From an uncultured Acetobacteraceae bacterium (GTDB lineage Bacteria > Pseudomonadota > Alphaproteobacteria > Acetobacterales > Acetobacteraceae), in contig CALMVI010000089.1 of NCBI GenBank assembly GCA_937873095.1, positions 1-43,088 of the forward strand: a DNA stretch of 43,088 nucleotides. Direction: 5' to 3'. The position numbers and the translations under genes were made by a program. The notes beneath the pieces are model-generated. The model was not told the DNA's origin. It did not search any database and saw only the letters and a program-made list of their open reading frames with translations. Positions 16,478 through 25,510 of the stretch are shown piece after piece (positions within the stretch are counted from its first letter, which is position 1; each line of letters begins with the position of its first letter).

Positions 16478-18448
16478 TCAGGCAGGATCAGACACTCCAC
16501 CGAGCAACCAGGACGATGGAGTGATACGCGGGGGAAAACCCGGCTGGAACTCCCGGCCCGGCTCCAGCGAGGCGAGCGGGCTGTAGAACGGATCGTCGGC
16601 GATGGCGCAGGCCCAACGCTCGCGCAGGCGGCGCACTTCCAATGCTTCCAAACCAGCACGGGAACCTTCGTAATGGCGCCCGAGGGACAACGATTCGTAG
16701 TGGAACAGCGTGACTTCGGCCGCGATGACAATGCGTGCTCCCGCCTGCCCCGCACGCAGGCAGAAATCGACGTCGTTGAGCGCCACGGCGAACGCCTCGT
16801 CCATGCCGCCGAGCGTTTCGTACAAGGAACGGCGCAGCAGCAGGCACGCCGCCGTCGCGGCACTCACCTGCCGGCTCAGCAGCGCCAGTCCGTGCGGCCC
16901 GGGCGCGTGCCGGTCCGACAGGCGGAAGCAGTGCTCGCACAGATTGGCCAGTCCCATCGTGACGCCGCCATGCTGCACCAGCCCGTTGCCGTAGAGCAGC
17001 CGCGCTCCCGCGATGTCGGCCTCGATCGGGCCGCCGCAGACGAAGGCGACCAGCCGACGCAGCCAGTCGCGCTCGTCCGGCACCACGTCATCGTTGAGCA
17101 GCAGCACGAATTCGCCGCGTGCGTGGGCGACGGAAGCGTTGTTGACCGCGGCGTAGTTGAACACGTCCATCTTCAGGTCCAACACGCGCACGCGGGGCAG
17201 CCTGGCCGCGTCCGCAAGATGGGCCGCCTGCCGCCGGTCGCCCGGCTCGATGCGGGACACCGCCAGCAGGATTTCGAAGTCCGCATACTCCGTGCGCGCC
17301 AGCAACGCCCGCAGGCACCGCACCATGTGGCCCTCACGCCCGGAGGTCGGGACGATGATGCTGACGAAAGGCGTGGCCGTGCCGCCCGGCGCGGGAGTGC
17401 GCGCGGCCTCCACGCCTCCGCCCTCGGGCAGGCGGGTCAGGATGCACGGCACGCTGCGGAGCACGGTGTCCGGGGCGCCGGCGGCAGAGCGGCGCCATTC
17501 CGCCGCGTCGCGGCCGCCGGCGGACAGCGCGCCGGCGCGGAACAGGCACGCGCCGCGCGTCAGCAGGCCGGAGCCGAGCAGCCAGGGATCGGGCTGGCGC
17601 GGCTTGAGCAGCGGGACCGCATCGGCGTCGTCGAGGTCGGCGTAGAAGCCGGTGGCGTCCGGCGCCCGGCGCACCGCCTCGGCAAAGCAGGCCAGCCCGT
17701 GCGGCGCCAGAACCTCGCCCGCGCCGATCACCAGCACCCAGTCGGCGGCACCTGTTTGCCGGTCGGGGCGCCAGTCCGCCGGCCGCGCGACCAAGTCCAC
17801 GCAGGCGGGCGCCAGCCACTGGGCGCGCAGGCTTGCCAGCGTCGCCTCAGCTGGGGGTCCGCTTCCCACCAGCACGATGTCGATCCCGATGTCGGCCGAC
17901 CGGCGCATCAGGGCGTCGCGCAACGGCCGCCAGTCGTCGTAGAGCGTCCGCCAAAGGTCGTAGGGGGGCGCCTGCCCGCTGCGCGCGGGATGCTGGCCCA
18001 GCAGGGTGCGCACGCGCCCCGCCAGGCCGCGTGCGTCGCCCGCCACCGCGCCGGGCAGCACGCGCCAGCCGTCCGCGAGCAAGGCCATCGCCGCCCTGCG
18101 CCGGCCTTGCACCAGCAGCCGCGCGCAGGGCTCGCCCAGGCGGTCGGGCGCTGCGCCGAACACCTGCAGCGTCAGCCGGTCGGCGCTCGAGGGCAGGTGC
18201 ACCAGGGTCGTCCGCCAGACACGGCCGCGGCGCAGGCGGGCGCGGCCGAGGAACGCCTCGCGCACCACGTGCCCACGAGCCGTGTCTGTCGCCTCCAGCT
18301 TCACCCACCAGCGCTCTGCCGGGTCTGGGGGCGCCAGGCTGACCGCCAGGCGGCACCACTGCCCGGCGGCGCCGGCAGGCAGCATCGCCGCGAACCGGCC
18401 GGCCGCACCCTCGCTTTGCAGCCTCAGCGCCCGGCCCTGCAACCCCAT
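16478..18448 (-). CDS. Large GT2-family glycosyltransferase with tandem GT domains, first one degenerate
   Basis: 656 aa with no signal peptide or membrane helix. The C-terminal GT-A domain (about 360-620) has FVSIIVPTSGREG, the NNASVAHARGEF segment, the metal-binding-like LLLNDDVVP (NDDV at 452-455) and ALNDVDFCLR. This is the rhamnosyl/O-antigen GT2 pattern. Residues about 185-340 look like a second, shrunken GT2 domain (ADWVLVIGAGEVLAPHGL, then YADLDDADAVPLLKPRQPDPWLL). There the expected acidic metal motif is replaced by VIGAGE, so it is probably inactive. Residues 1-160 are Arg-rich and look like a beta-domain of unknown role. It is divergent from the carotenoid-type operon by 153 bp. 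It could act on surface polysaccharide; a link to the carotenoid genes is possible but unproven. Confidence 0.85.
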   Translation of the reverse strand: MGLQGRALRLQSEGAAGRFAAMLPAGAAGQWCRLAVSLAPPDPAERWWVKLEATDTARGHVVREAFLGRARLRRGRVWRTTLVHLPSSADRLTLQVFGAAPDRLGEPCARLLVQGRRRAAMALLADGWRVLPGAVAGDARGLAGRVRTLLGQHPARSGQAPPYDLWRTLYDDWRPLRDALMRRSADIGIDIVLVGSGPPAEATLASLRAQWLAPACVDLVARPADWRPDRQTGAADWVLVIGAGEVLAPHGLACFAEAVRRAPDATGFYADLDDADAVPLLKPRQPDPWLLGSGLLTRGACLFRAGALSAGGRDAAEWRRSAAGAPDTVLRSVPCILTRLPEGGGVEAARTPAPGGTATPFVSIIVPTSGREGHMVRCLRALLARTEYADFEILLAVSRIEPGDRRQAAHLADAARLPRVRVLDLKMDVFNYAAVNNASVAHARGEFVLLLNDDVVPDERDWLRRLVAFVCGGPIEADIAGARLLYGNGLVQHGGVTMGLANLCEHCFRLSDRHAPGPHGLALLSRQVSAATAACLLLRRSLYETLGGMDEAFAVALNDVDFCLRAGQAGARIVIAAEVTLFHYESLSLGRHYEGSRAGLEALEVRRLRERWACAIADDPFYSPLASLEPGREFQPGFPPRITPSSWLLGGVSDPA

Positions 18449-18601
18449 CTCCAGCCGCGCCGTTTGCGCACACGAGCGTTCGGGGCCATGACAAGCCCGT
18501 ATACGCGCCTACCTAGGCCATCGGCCACGTCAGGAAAACTGCCCTATGCCCGCGCCTCATCCGATCCCGACCTCCGTGACCGCAGCACGGAGCGTATCGC
18601 G

Positions 18602-20167
18602 TTGAGCCGCCGCATCGCGATCATCGGCGCCGGCCCCGGCGGCCTGGCCTCGGCCATGCTGCTGGCGCGCGCCGGGGCGGACGTGACGGTGTTCGAGCGG
18701 GCGCAGCGGGTCGGCGGGCGGTCGGCAACCATCGAGGCGAACGCGTCGCCCGGCCGGTTCCGCTTCGACATGGGGCCGACCTTCTTCCTCTACCCGCGCG
18801 TGCTGGACGACATCTTCACCGCCTGCGGGCGGGAAATGGCGCGCGAGATCGACCTCATACGCCTCGATCCGCAATACGACCTGGTGTTCGAGGCCGGCGG
18901 CCATATCAAGGCGACGCCGGACCTGCCGCGGATGATGGCGGAGGTGGCCAAGCTTGCCCCGCACGACGCCGCCGCCCTGCCGCGCTTCATGGAAGACAAC
19001 CGCCAGAAGCTCGCCGCATTCCGGCCGGTGCTGGAGGCGGCGTTCCACGGCATGCGCGACCTGGTGCGGCCGCACATGCTGAAATCCCTGCCGATGATGC
19101 GGCCGCTGCGCACGGTCGATTCCGACCTTGCGACGTATTTTCGCGACGAGCGGGTCCGGCTGGCGTTCAGCTTCCAGAGCAAGTACCTCGGCATGTCCCC
19201 TTACAGGTGTCCGAGCCTGTTCACCATCCTGTCGTTCATGGAGTACGAGTTCGGCGTGTTCCATCCGCGCGGCGGCTGCGGGGCGGTGATGGAGTCGCTC
19301 GCGCGCGTGGCGGGCGACCTGGGCGCCAATTTCCGCCTCGGCGAGCCGGTGCAGGAGATCCTGTTCCGTGGCCGCCGCGCCACCGGGGTGCGCACCGAGG
19401 CCGGCTGCGAATCCTTCGACGCCGTCGTGGTCAATGCCGATTTCGCCCACGCGATGCAGCGCCTGGTGCCGGACCGGCTGCGCAGGCGATGGACCGACCG
19501 CAAGCTGGCGACCAAAAAATTCTCCTGCTCCACCTTCATGCTGTATCTCGGGCTCGAGGGCATCGACGAGAACCTCGCGCACCACACGATCTATCTGAGT
19601 GCCGACTACAAGCGCAACATCGCCGAGATCGAGGCGGGGCGCGCGCCGCCGACCGAGCCGTCATTCTACGTGCAGAACGCCTGCGTGACCGACCCCGAAC
19701 TGGCGCCGCCCGGCCATTCCACGCTGTACGTGCTGCTGCCCGTGGGCAACAAGACGGGGGAAGGCATCGACTGGACGGCCGAGGCGCCGCGGCTGCGCGC
19801 GACCGCACTCGACCGCCTGCGGCGCATCGGCATCAAGGACGTGGAGCGCCGCATCCGCTTCGAGAAGATGATGACGCCGCATGAGTGGGAACACGACCTG
19901 TCGATCTATCGCGGCGCCACATTCAACCTTGCGCACTCGCTGGACCAGATGTTGTGCTTCCGGCCGCGCAACAGGTTCGAGGATCTGGACGGCGTCTACC
20001 TGGTGGGCGGCGGCACGCATCCCGGCAGCGGGCTGCCGGTGATCTTCGAATCCGCGCGGATCACCAGCCGGCTGATGGCCGACGACCTCGGCCTGACCGG
20101 CCACTGGTCGGCGGCCTCCGAGATGGCCGCGCCCGACTACACCCCCGTTCTCGCCGAAGCGCTGTAG
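18602..20167 (+). CDS. CrtI/CrtN-family carotenoid desaturase or oxygenase (first of pair)
   Basis: 521 aa from TTG 18602, which has GGAG nine bases upstream and lies just before the FAD motif IIGAGPGGLASAMLLARAGA. ATG 18488 would add 38 residues. The FAD-binding N-terminus, the MGPTFFLYPRVLDD segment, the middle SKYLGMSPY region and the C-terminal GGGTHPGSGLPVIFESA FAD motif are all complete. Family members remove hydrogens from, or oxidise terminal methyls of, (diapo)phytoene or (diapo)lycopene in the membrane. It heads five overlapping or closely spaced genes. With the partner desaturase it suggests a CrtN/CrtP-type pair, but C30 versus C40 specificity cannot be read reliably, so I leave the symbol empty. 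Confidence 0.88.
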   Translation: MSRRIAIIGAGPGGLASAMLLARAGADVTVFERAQRVGGRSATIEANASPGRFRFDMGPTFFLYPRVLDDIFTACGREMAREIDLIRLDPQYDLVFEAGGHIKATPDLPRMMAEVAKLAPHDAAALPRFMEDNRQKLAAFRPVLEAAFHGMRDLVRPHMLKSLPMMRPLRTVDSDLATYFRDERVRLAFSFQSKYLGMSPYRCPSLFTILSFMEYEFGVFHPRGGCGAVMESLARVAGDLGANFRLGEPVQEILFRGRRATGVRTEAGCESFDAVVVNADFAHAMQRLVPDRLRRRWTDRKLATKKFSCSTFMLYLGLEGIDENLAHHTIYLSADYKRNIAEIEAGRAPPTEPSFYVQNACVTDPELAPPGHSTLYVLLPVGNKTGEGIDWTAEAPRLRATALDRLRRIGIKDVERRIRFEKMMTPHEWEHDLSIYRGATFNLAHSLDQMLCFRPRNRFEDLDGVYLVGGGTHPGSGLPVIFESARITSRLMADDLGLTGHWSAASEMAAPDYTPVLAEAL

Positions 20168-20180
20168 AGGAAACCGCGAC

Positions 20181-21734
20181 ATGCCTGACGGCCAGAACCT
20201 GTCCCTTCCCTCCGCCCACCCGATCGCCGTCATCGGCGGCGGCCTGGCCGGTCTGGCGGCCGCCTGCACGCTGGGCGCGCGCGGCCACAAGGTGGTGCTG
20301 TTCGAGCGCAACGACTGGCTCGGCGGCAAGGCCGCGGTGTTCGAGCAGGACGGCTACCGCTTCGACATGGGTCCGACGATCCTGACCGTGCCGCGCGTGC
20401 TGGACCGGATCTTCGCCGAGGCGGGGCGCCGCACCGCGGACCTGCTCGACCTGCGGCGGCTCGACCCGCAATGGCGCTGCTTCTTCGAGGACGGCTCCGT
20501 GCTCGACCTCAAGCAGGACGTGGCCGAGATGAAGCGGAGCCTTGCGGAATACGCGCCGGGCACCGAAGCCGGCTACGAAGATTTCATCGGCATGTCGGCC
20601 AAGCTGCACGAGGTGTCGGAGAAGTTCTTCTTCTGGCGCTCCGTCGAGGACGTGCGCGACACGCTCGACTTCAAGAAGAACCTCGACCTTGCAACGCTGC
20701 GCGACGTGCTCAGCCTGCGCATGGGCACGACCGTTGCGGGACAGATACGCAAGCGCGTCAAGGACGGCCGGGTCGCGCAGATGCTCGACCATTTCGTGCA
20801 GTATGTCGGCTCCTCGCCCTACGGGTCGCCCGCCGTGCTGTGCAGCATCGCGCACATGCAGACCAATGACGGCGTCTGGTACCCGATGGGCGGCACGCGC
20901 GCGGTGCCGGTGGCGCTGGAAAAGCTGGCGCGCGAGCTGGGCGTGGAAATCCACACCGGCACCGGCGTCTCGCGCATCCTGTCCGAGAACGGTCGCGTCA
21001 CCGCGGTCGAGACCGAAGCGGGCGAGCGCGTCCGCGTGGCGGCCGTGGTGTCGAACATGGACAGCGTGCGCACCTACCGCGAGTTGGTGGGCGGGGCGCC
21101 CGCCCGCAGCTTCGCCAAGCGCTGGAACCGCGAGCCCGCCTGTTCGGGCGTGGTGCTGTATCTCGGCCTGGACCGCGCCTACGAGCACCTGGCGCATCAC
21201 GACTTCGTCTTCTCGCGCGACCCCGAGGAGGAGTTCGACCACATCTACGGCCGCGGCGAGCCGGCGCCCGACCCCACCTGCTACGTCGCCGCGCCGTCGC
21301 GCACCGAGCCGGGGGTTGCGCCGCCGGGCGGCGAGGCGCTGTACATCCTGGTGCACGCGCCCTATCTGCGGCCGCATCACGACTGGACGAAGATGCTCCC
21401 CGGCTACCGGCGCGTGATCTTCGACAAGCTGGCGCGCACGGCGGGGCTGACCGACCTCGAGCAGCGCATCCGCGTCGAGCGTGTGCTGACCCCTCAGGAC
21501 ATCCACGACCGCTACAGCGTTCTGGACGGCGCGATCTACGGCCTGGCCAGCCACGGCCGCATGTTCGGCGCGTTCAAGCCCGGCAACCGCTCGCGCGACC
21601 TGGCCGGGCTGTACCTGGCGGGCGGCGCTGCCCATCCTGGTCCGGGCATGCCTATGGTGCTGATGTCCGGCTGGATCGCCGGGGACACGGTCGACCAGGA
21701 CATCGCAGCCGCAGCTCTTGCCCAGACCGTCTGA
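20181..21734 (+). CDS. CrtI/CrtN-family carotenoid desaturase or oxygenase (second of pair)
   Basis: 517 aa. ATG 20181 follows AGAGGAAA, 13 bp after the previous stop. The N-terminal FAD motif is VIGGGLAGLAAACTLGARG, followed by WLGGKAAVFEQDGYRFDMGPTIL. The C-terminal motif GGAAHPGPGMPMVLMSG is complete. It is a clear paralogue of the preceding gene but not a recent duplicate, since the two differ throughout. By analogy with CrtN/CrtP or CrtNa/CrtNb pairs, one enzyme desaturates the backbone and the other oxidises an end methyl. No aldehyde dehydrogenase (the usual partner for making the acid) is in the window. Confidence 0.88.
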   Translation: MPDGQNLSLPSAHPIAVIGGGLAGLAAACTLGARGHKVVLFERNDWLGGKAAVFEQDGYRFDMGPTILTVPRVLDRIFAEAGRRTADLLDLRRLDPQWRCFFEDGSVLDLKQDVAEMKRSLAEYAPGTEAGYEDFIGMSAKLHEVSEKFFFWRSVEDVRDTLDFKKNLDLATLRDVLSLRMGTTVAGQIRKRVKDGRVAQMLDHFVQYVGSSPYGSPAVLCSIAHMQTNDGVWYPMGGTRAVPVALEKLARELGVEIHTGTGVSRILSENGRVTAVETEAGERVRVAAVVSNMDSVRTYRELVGGAPARSFAKRWNREPACSGVVLYLGLDRAYEHLAHHDFVFSRDPEEEFDHIYGRGEPAPDPTCYVAAPSRTEPGVAPPGGEALYILVHAPYLRPHHDWTKMLPGYRRVIFDKLARTAGLTDLEQRIRVERVLTPQDIHDRYSVLDGAIYGLASHGRMFGAFKPGNRSRDLAGLYLAGGAAHPGPGMPMVLMSGWIAGDTVDQDIAAAALAQTV

Positions 21735-22539
21735 GACGGACGGAACGGCGCGTCCGGCCGCGAGCCCGCTGGACGCGTATTCGCCTTTCCTGATCGGGGC
21801 GTTCCGCCTCTACCTGCGCTGGTACGTCTGGCGGCGGTTCCACGCGGTCCGGCTGTCGCGCAGCAGCGTGGCGCCGGCGCACCCGGCCAGGCCGCTGGTG
21901 ATCTACTGCAACCACCCCTCCTGGTGGGACCCGGCGGTGTTCGTGCTCGCACTGCCCAGGGTGGCGCCCGGCCGGCGCGGCTTCGCCCCGATGGCTGCGG
22001 CCGAACTCGAGCGTTACGGCCTGTTCCGGCGCATGGGCCTGTTCGGCATCGACATGCATGCCGCGCGCGGCGCGGCCGCCTTCCTTCGCGTGTCGCTGAC
22101 CGTGTTGCGGCATCCGGGCACCTGCCTGTGCGTCACCGCCGAGGGGGCGTTCACCGATCCGCGCCTGCGCCCGGTCCGGCTGCGGCCGGGGCTGGCACAC
22201 CTGGCGAGGGCCTGCCCCCAGGCGGTGTTCGTCCCGGCGGCGCTCGAATACGGTTTCTGGAACGAGAGCAAGCCGGAAGCGCTGTTGCGCCTGGGCGCAC
22301 CGGTCAGCCCCGCGGCCGGGGACATGAGCGTGGCAGCCTGGCAGGCCGCCCTGGAGGCGGGCCTGACCGACACGATGGACTGCCTGGCCGCCGAATCGGC
22401 CACGCGCAACGCAGGCGCCTTCACCACGCTGTTCGGCGGCACCGCAGGGGTGGGCGGCATCTACGACCTGTGGCGCCGCGCCAGGGCGGCCGCCGGCGGG
22501 CACCGGTTCGAAGCGCATCACGAGCCGGAACGGCCGTGA
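21718..22539 (+). CDS. PlsC-type acyltransferase in carotenoid-like operon
   Basis: 273 aa if started at TTG 21718, which overlaps the previous gene by 17 bp; no ATG or GTG is available before the core. The acyltransferase signature H(x4)D is NHPSWWD (His66, Asp71) and the second block is TAEGAFTD (140-147). A short hydrophobic N-terminal segment may associate with the membrane. The family transfers acyl groups from acyl-CoA or acyl-ACP to an alcohol, usually lysophosphatidate. Here its place between two desaturases and a glycosyltransferase suggests acylation of a glycosylated carotenoid, like the role of CrtO in staphyloxanthin, although CrtO itself is an unrelated membrane protein. That function is inference. 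Confidence 0.82.
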   Translation: MPRPSETDGTARPAASPLDAYSPFLIGAFRLYLRWYVWRRFHAVRLSRSSVAPAHPARPLVIYCNHPSWWDPAVFVLALPRVAPGRRGFAPMAAAELERYGLFRRMGLFGIDMHAARGAAAFLRVSLTVLRHPGTCLCVTAEGAFTDPRLRPVRLRPGLAHLARACPQAVFVPAALEYGFWNESKPEALLRLGAPVSPAAGDMSVAAWQAALEAGLTDTMDCLAAESATRNAGAFTTLFGGTAGVGGIYDLWRRARAAAGGHRFEAHHEPERP

Positions 22540-23642
22540 GCGGCGTCTGGACCGGCCTCGGCTGGTCGGCCCTGATGCTTGCCGCCCTGCCGCTATGCCT
22601 GCTGCTGGACAACCTGCGGCGGTACCGCACGCCGGCGCCGGCCTTCGGACGGCCGAGCCTGTCCGTGCTGGTTCCCGCACGCAACGAGGAGGCCAATATC
22701 GCCGCCGCTGCCGCCTGCATCCTGGCCAGCCGCGACGTCGATTTCGAGCTGGTCGTGCTGGATGACGGGTCGACGGATGCGACGCCGGCGATCCTGGCTG
22801 CGATCCCTGACCCGCGACTGCGCGTCGCCGCCGGCGCCGGCCTGCCGCCCGGGTGGTCCGGCAAGCAGCATGCCTGCGCCGCACTGGCGCGGCTGGCGCG
22901 GCACGACCTGCTGGTGTTCGTGGACGCCGACGTCCGTCTGGCGCCCGACGCGCTGAGCAGGATGGCCGGGTTCATGCAGCGCCGGGACGTGGCCCTGGCC
23001 AGCGGCTTTCCGCGGCAGGTCACCAGGACCTGGTCGGAGGTGCTGCTGCTGCCGCTGATCCACTTCCTGCTGCTCGGGTACCTGCCCTTGGCCCGGATGC
23101 AGCGCTCGCCGGCGCCGGGTCTCGGCGCCGGCTGCGGCCAGCTGTTCGTCGCGCGCGCCGGCGCCTACGCGCGCGCGGGCGGGCACGCGGCGATACGCGC
23201 CTCTCTGCATGACGGGCTGACCCTGCCGCGGGCGTTCCGGCGTGCCGGGCTGATGACCGGGCTGTTCGATGCCAGCCGCTTCGCGACCTGCCGCATGTAC
23301 ACCAGCGCAGCCGGGGTCTGGGAGGGGCTGACCAAGAACGCGACCGAGGGGATGGCCAAGCCGGCCGCCCTGCCGGTCTGGACGCTGATCCTGGGCGGCG
23401 GTGCGGTGCTGCCGCCGGTCCTGCTGCTGCTGCACCCTTCTGCGGCGGCTGCCCTCGCCTGCGCCTTGGGACTTGCCACCCGTCTGATCCTTGCCTGGCG
23501 CTTCCGCCAGCCGGTCCTGAGCGCGCTGCTGCACCCGGTCGGGGTGGCGGCGTTGCTGGGCCTGCAATGGGCGGCCCTGCTGCGCGCCGCCTCCGGCAGG
23601 CCGGCCACCTGGCGCGGGCGCGCCTACACGGCCCAGGGCTGA
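22536..23642 (+). CDS. Membrane GT2 glycosyltransferase, CrtQ-like
   Basis: 368 aa from GTG 22536, which overlaps the acyltransferase stop (GTGA). It has an N-terminal membrane helix (about 8-25) and a GT-A domain with VPARNEEANI (47-56), VLDDGSTDAT (74-83) and the nucleotide-metal motif DAD (130-132). The acceptor region GLGAGCGQLFVARAGAY and a DGLTLPRAFRRAGL segment follow, with three hydrophobic C-terminal stretches (about 295-365). This layout matches the carotenoid glucosyltransferase CrtQ and its hopanoid-cluster relatives. The probable role is to attach a sugar to a carotenoid carboxyl or hydroxyl group on the cytoplasmic membrane face. The next gene starts within its stop codon (TGATG). 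Confidence 0.85.
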   Translation: MSGVWTGLGWSALMLAALPLCLLLDNLRRYRTPAPAFGRPSLSVLVPARNEEANIAAAAACILASRDVDFELVVLDDGSTDATPAILAAIPDPRLRVAAGAGLPPGWSGKQHACAALARLARHDLLVFVDADVRLAPDALSRMAGFMQRRDVALASGFPRQVTRTWSEVLLLPLIHFLLLGYLPLARMQRSPAPGLGAGCGQLFVARAGAYARAGGHAAIRASLHDGLTLPRAFRRAGLMTGLFDASRFATCRMYTSAAGVWEGLTKNATEGMAKPAALPVWTLILGGGAVLPPVLLLLHPSAAAALACALGLATRLILAWRFRQPVLSALLHPVGVAALLGLQWAALLRAASGRPATWRGRAYTAQG

Positions 23643-24058
23643 TGCACCGAGCGCTGACCGCCGGGCTCGTCCTGCTGCTCGGCCTGCGCACCGCTGCGGC
23701 GGCGACCGTGCTGGTGACCGTGTCGGAGGTCCGCAACGACCACGGCCAGGTGCTGGTCGCGGTGTGCACGCGCGCCGAGTTCCTGCAGCCGCACTGCCCG
23801 TGGCGCGGCCGCGTCCCCGCCAGACCAGGCAGCGTGGTGGTCCGCATCGAAGGCGTGCCGCCGGGGACCTACGCCGCCCAGGCGTTCCACGACGAGGACG
23901 GCAACGGCGTGCTGGACCGCAACTTCCTGGGCATCCCCGAGGAGGCGATGGGGTTTTCCAACGACGCCCCCATGCGCATGGGCCCGCCGCGCTTCGACGC
24001 GGCCGCCTTCGCGGTCGGTCAGGCGGATGTGTCTGTCGGGTTCAGGCTGCGCTACTGA
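23642..24058 (+). CDS. DUF2141 secreted protein
   Basis: 138 aa with a signal peptide (LTAGLVLLLGLRTAAAA, cleavage near residue 21) and one DUF2141 domain. The family-typical AFHDEDGNGVLDRNFLGIPEE (81-101) contains an EF-hand-like acidic loop, and GFSNDAP follows. It is periplasmic or exported, and its biochemical function is unknown. It begins on the last base of the glycosyltransferase stop codon, so it is translationally coupled and is the last gene of the operon. I recall DUF2141 genes recurring next to carotenoid late-step genes, which suggests a role in transporting or placing the pigment. Its end overlaps the convergent transporter gene by 17 bp. Confidence 0.85.
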   Translation: MHRALTAGLVLLLGLRTAAAATVLVTVSEVRNDHGQVLVAVCTRAEFLQPHCPWRGRVPARPGSVVVRIEGVPPGTYAAQAFHDEDGNGVLDRNFLGIPEEAMGFSNDAPMRMGPPRFDAAAFAVGQADVSVGFRLRY

Positions 24059-25466
24059 CGGGCGTCTGCTCCGCCGGCTTGCGGTCCAGGATCGGGTTCA
24101 GCACCCGGCTGAGGGCGAAGATGGCCAGCGCGGTCAGCAGGGCGATGCAGGCGATCATGGCGAAGAACACCGACTTGCCCATGCCGCTCCAGAACGAGGC
24201 GAGGTAGCCGGCCAGGTAGTTGCCGACCGCCAGGGACAGGAAGTTGACCGCCATCATGATGGAGGCGAGCCGCGCCGGCGCCGCGCGGCTGAACAGCGAG
24301 AGTGCCACGGGAAACAGATAGAGTTCGCCCAGCGTCTGCAGCGCCATCGCCGCGACCAGCCACAGGATGCTCACGTGCTGCCCGCGATCGATCGCCATGC
24401 CAGGCAGGATCAGCAGGCCGAAGCACAGGGCGGTGAAGCCGCAGCCCATGGCCATCTTGGTGACCGGCGCCGGCTCGCGCCCGCGTCTGCCCTGCCAGGC
24501 CCAGAACGCGATGATCAGCGGCGTCAGGGTGAAGATGAAGAACGGGTTTATCGACTGCACCACCTCCGGATAGAGCGTGACCGGGCCGACCCGCAGGTCG
24601 ACGTTGCGCTCTGCCATGATGGCGATGGTGCTGTATTGCTGGCCGTAGCAGCCCCAGAAGAACAGGTTGCAGAAGGCGACCAGGAACAGCGCGCCCACGG
24701 TGCGCCGTTCGGTGTGCGTCAGCGACTGGGACCGCGCGGGCGTCGCCGCTTCGGCCGCGCGGCGCCGCGCACGCACGTCCGGCGGCAGGACGCGCAGGCC
24801 AAGCAGGAAGATGCCGAGCGCCAGCAGCATCGCGATCCCTGCCGCCGCAAAGCCGTACTGCCAGCGCGGCGGCTCACCAGGTGCTGCATGGCCGAGCGAA
24901 CCGCAGATCAGCGGCGCGACCAGGGCGCCGATGTTCACGCCGATGTAGAAGATCGAGTAAGCACGGTCGATGCGGGCGTCGCCCGCGCCGTACAGCCCGC
25001 CCACCTGGGTGGAGACGTTGGGCTTGAGGAAGCCGACGCCGATCACGAAGACCAGCAGGGCCGGGAAGAACAGCCTCGGGTCGACCAGCATGAACTCGCC
25101 CACGGCCATGGTGCAGGCGCCCAGGATCACCGCGCGCGTCTGGCCCAGGAAACGGTCGGCGATCGCACCGCCGGCCAGGCCGGTCAGGTAGGTGCAGGCG
25201 GCGAACGTGCCGTAGATCAGCGCCTCCAGCGGCTGGGGGCCCAGCGTGCCGTAGACGCCTTCGAAGACCGACCGCACGGTCGCGTAGCCGAACACCTGGT
25301 CCGGGCGGTTCCCGGCGAACAGGAAGTCGATCATGTAGTACGGCATCAGGGCGTTGTTGCCGTAGTAGCAGAACCGCTCCCCCATCTCGGTCCCGAACAG
25401 CACGCTCAGCCCGAGCGGGTGTCCCAGGAATTGCCTCGAACCCGTGACGGTCACGTCCTGCTGCAT
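24042..25466 (-). CDS. POT/PTR-family proton-coupled oligopeptide transporter
   Basis: 474 aa, about 12-14 membrane helices. The family signature ExxERFxYYG is exact (Glu27, Glu30, Arg31, Tyr34-Tyr35 in EMGERFCYYG). The second signature appears as FYIGVNIGALVAP. These residues couple proton flow to di- and tripeptide uptake at the inner membrane. ATG 25466 was chosen because it lies just ahead of the first helix; the frame is open upstream but antisense to the neighbouring gene. No strong ribosome-binding site is visible. Convergent with the DUF2141 gene, with a 17-bp overlap. Confidence 0.93.
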   Translation of the reverse strand: MQQDVTVTGSRQFLGHPLGLSVLFGTEMGERFCYYGNNALMPYYMIDFLFAGNRPDQVFGYATVRSVFEGVYGTLGPQPLEALIYGTFAACTYLTGLAGGAIADRFLGQTRAVILGACTMAVGEFMLVDPRLFFPALLVFVIGVGFLKPNVSTQVGGLYGAGDARIDRAYSIFYIGVNIGALVAPLICGSLGHAAPGEPPRWQYGFAAAGIAMLLALGIFLLGLRVLPPDVRARRRAAEAATPARSQSLTHTERRTVGALFLVAFCNLFFWGCYGQQYSTIAIMAERNVDLRVGPVTLYPEVVQSINPFFIFTLTPLIIAFWAWQGRRGREPAPVTKMAMGCGFTALCFGLLILPGMAIDRGQHVSILWLVAAMALQTLGELYLFPVALSLFSRAAPARLASIMMAVNFLSLAVGNYLAGYLASFWSGMGKSVFFAMIACIALLTALAIFALSRVLNPILDRKPAEQTPVSSAA

Positions 25467-25510
25467 GCGCACAGACAAGCAAGACTTGCCGCACGGCGCC
25501 AGTGGCCGGG

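Noticed and set aside
16469-20167. A plus-strand frame of over 1,200 codons joined to the first desaturase
   Set aside because: The first two thirds are antisense to the GT2 glycosyltransferase and have composition typical of non-coding frames; only the desaturase part from about 18602 is supported.
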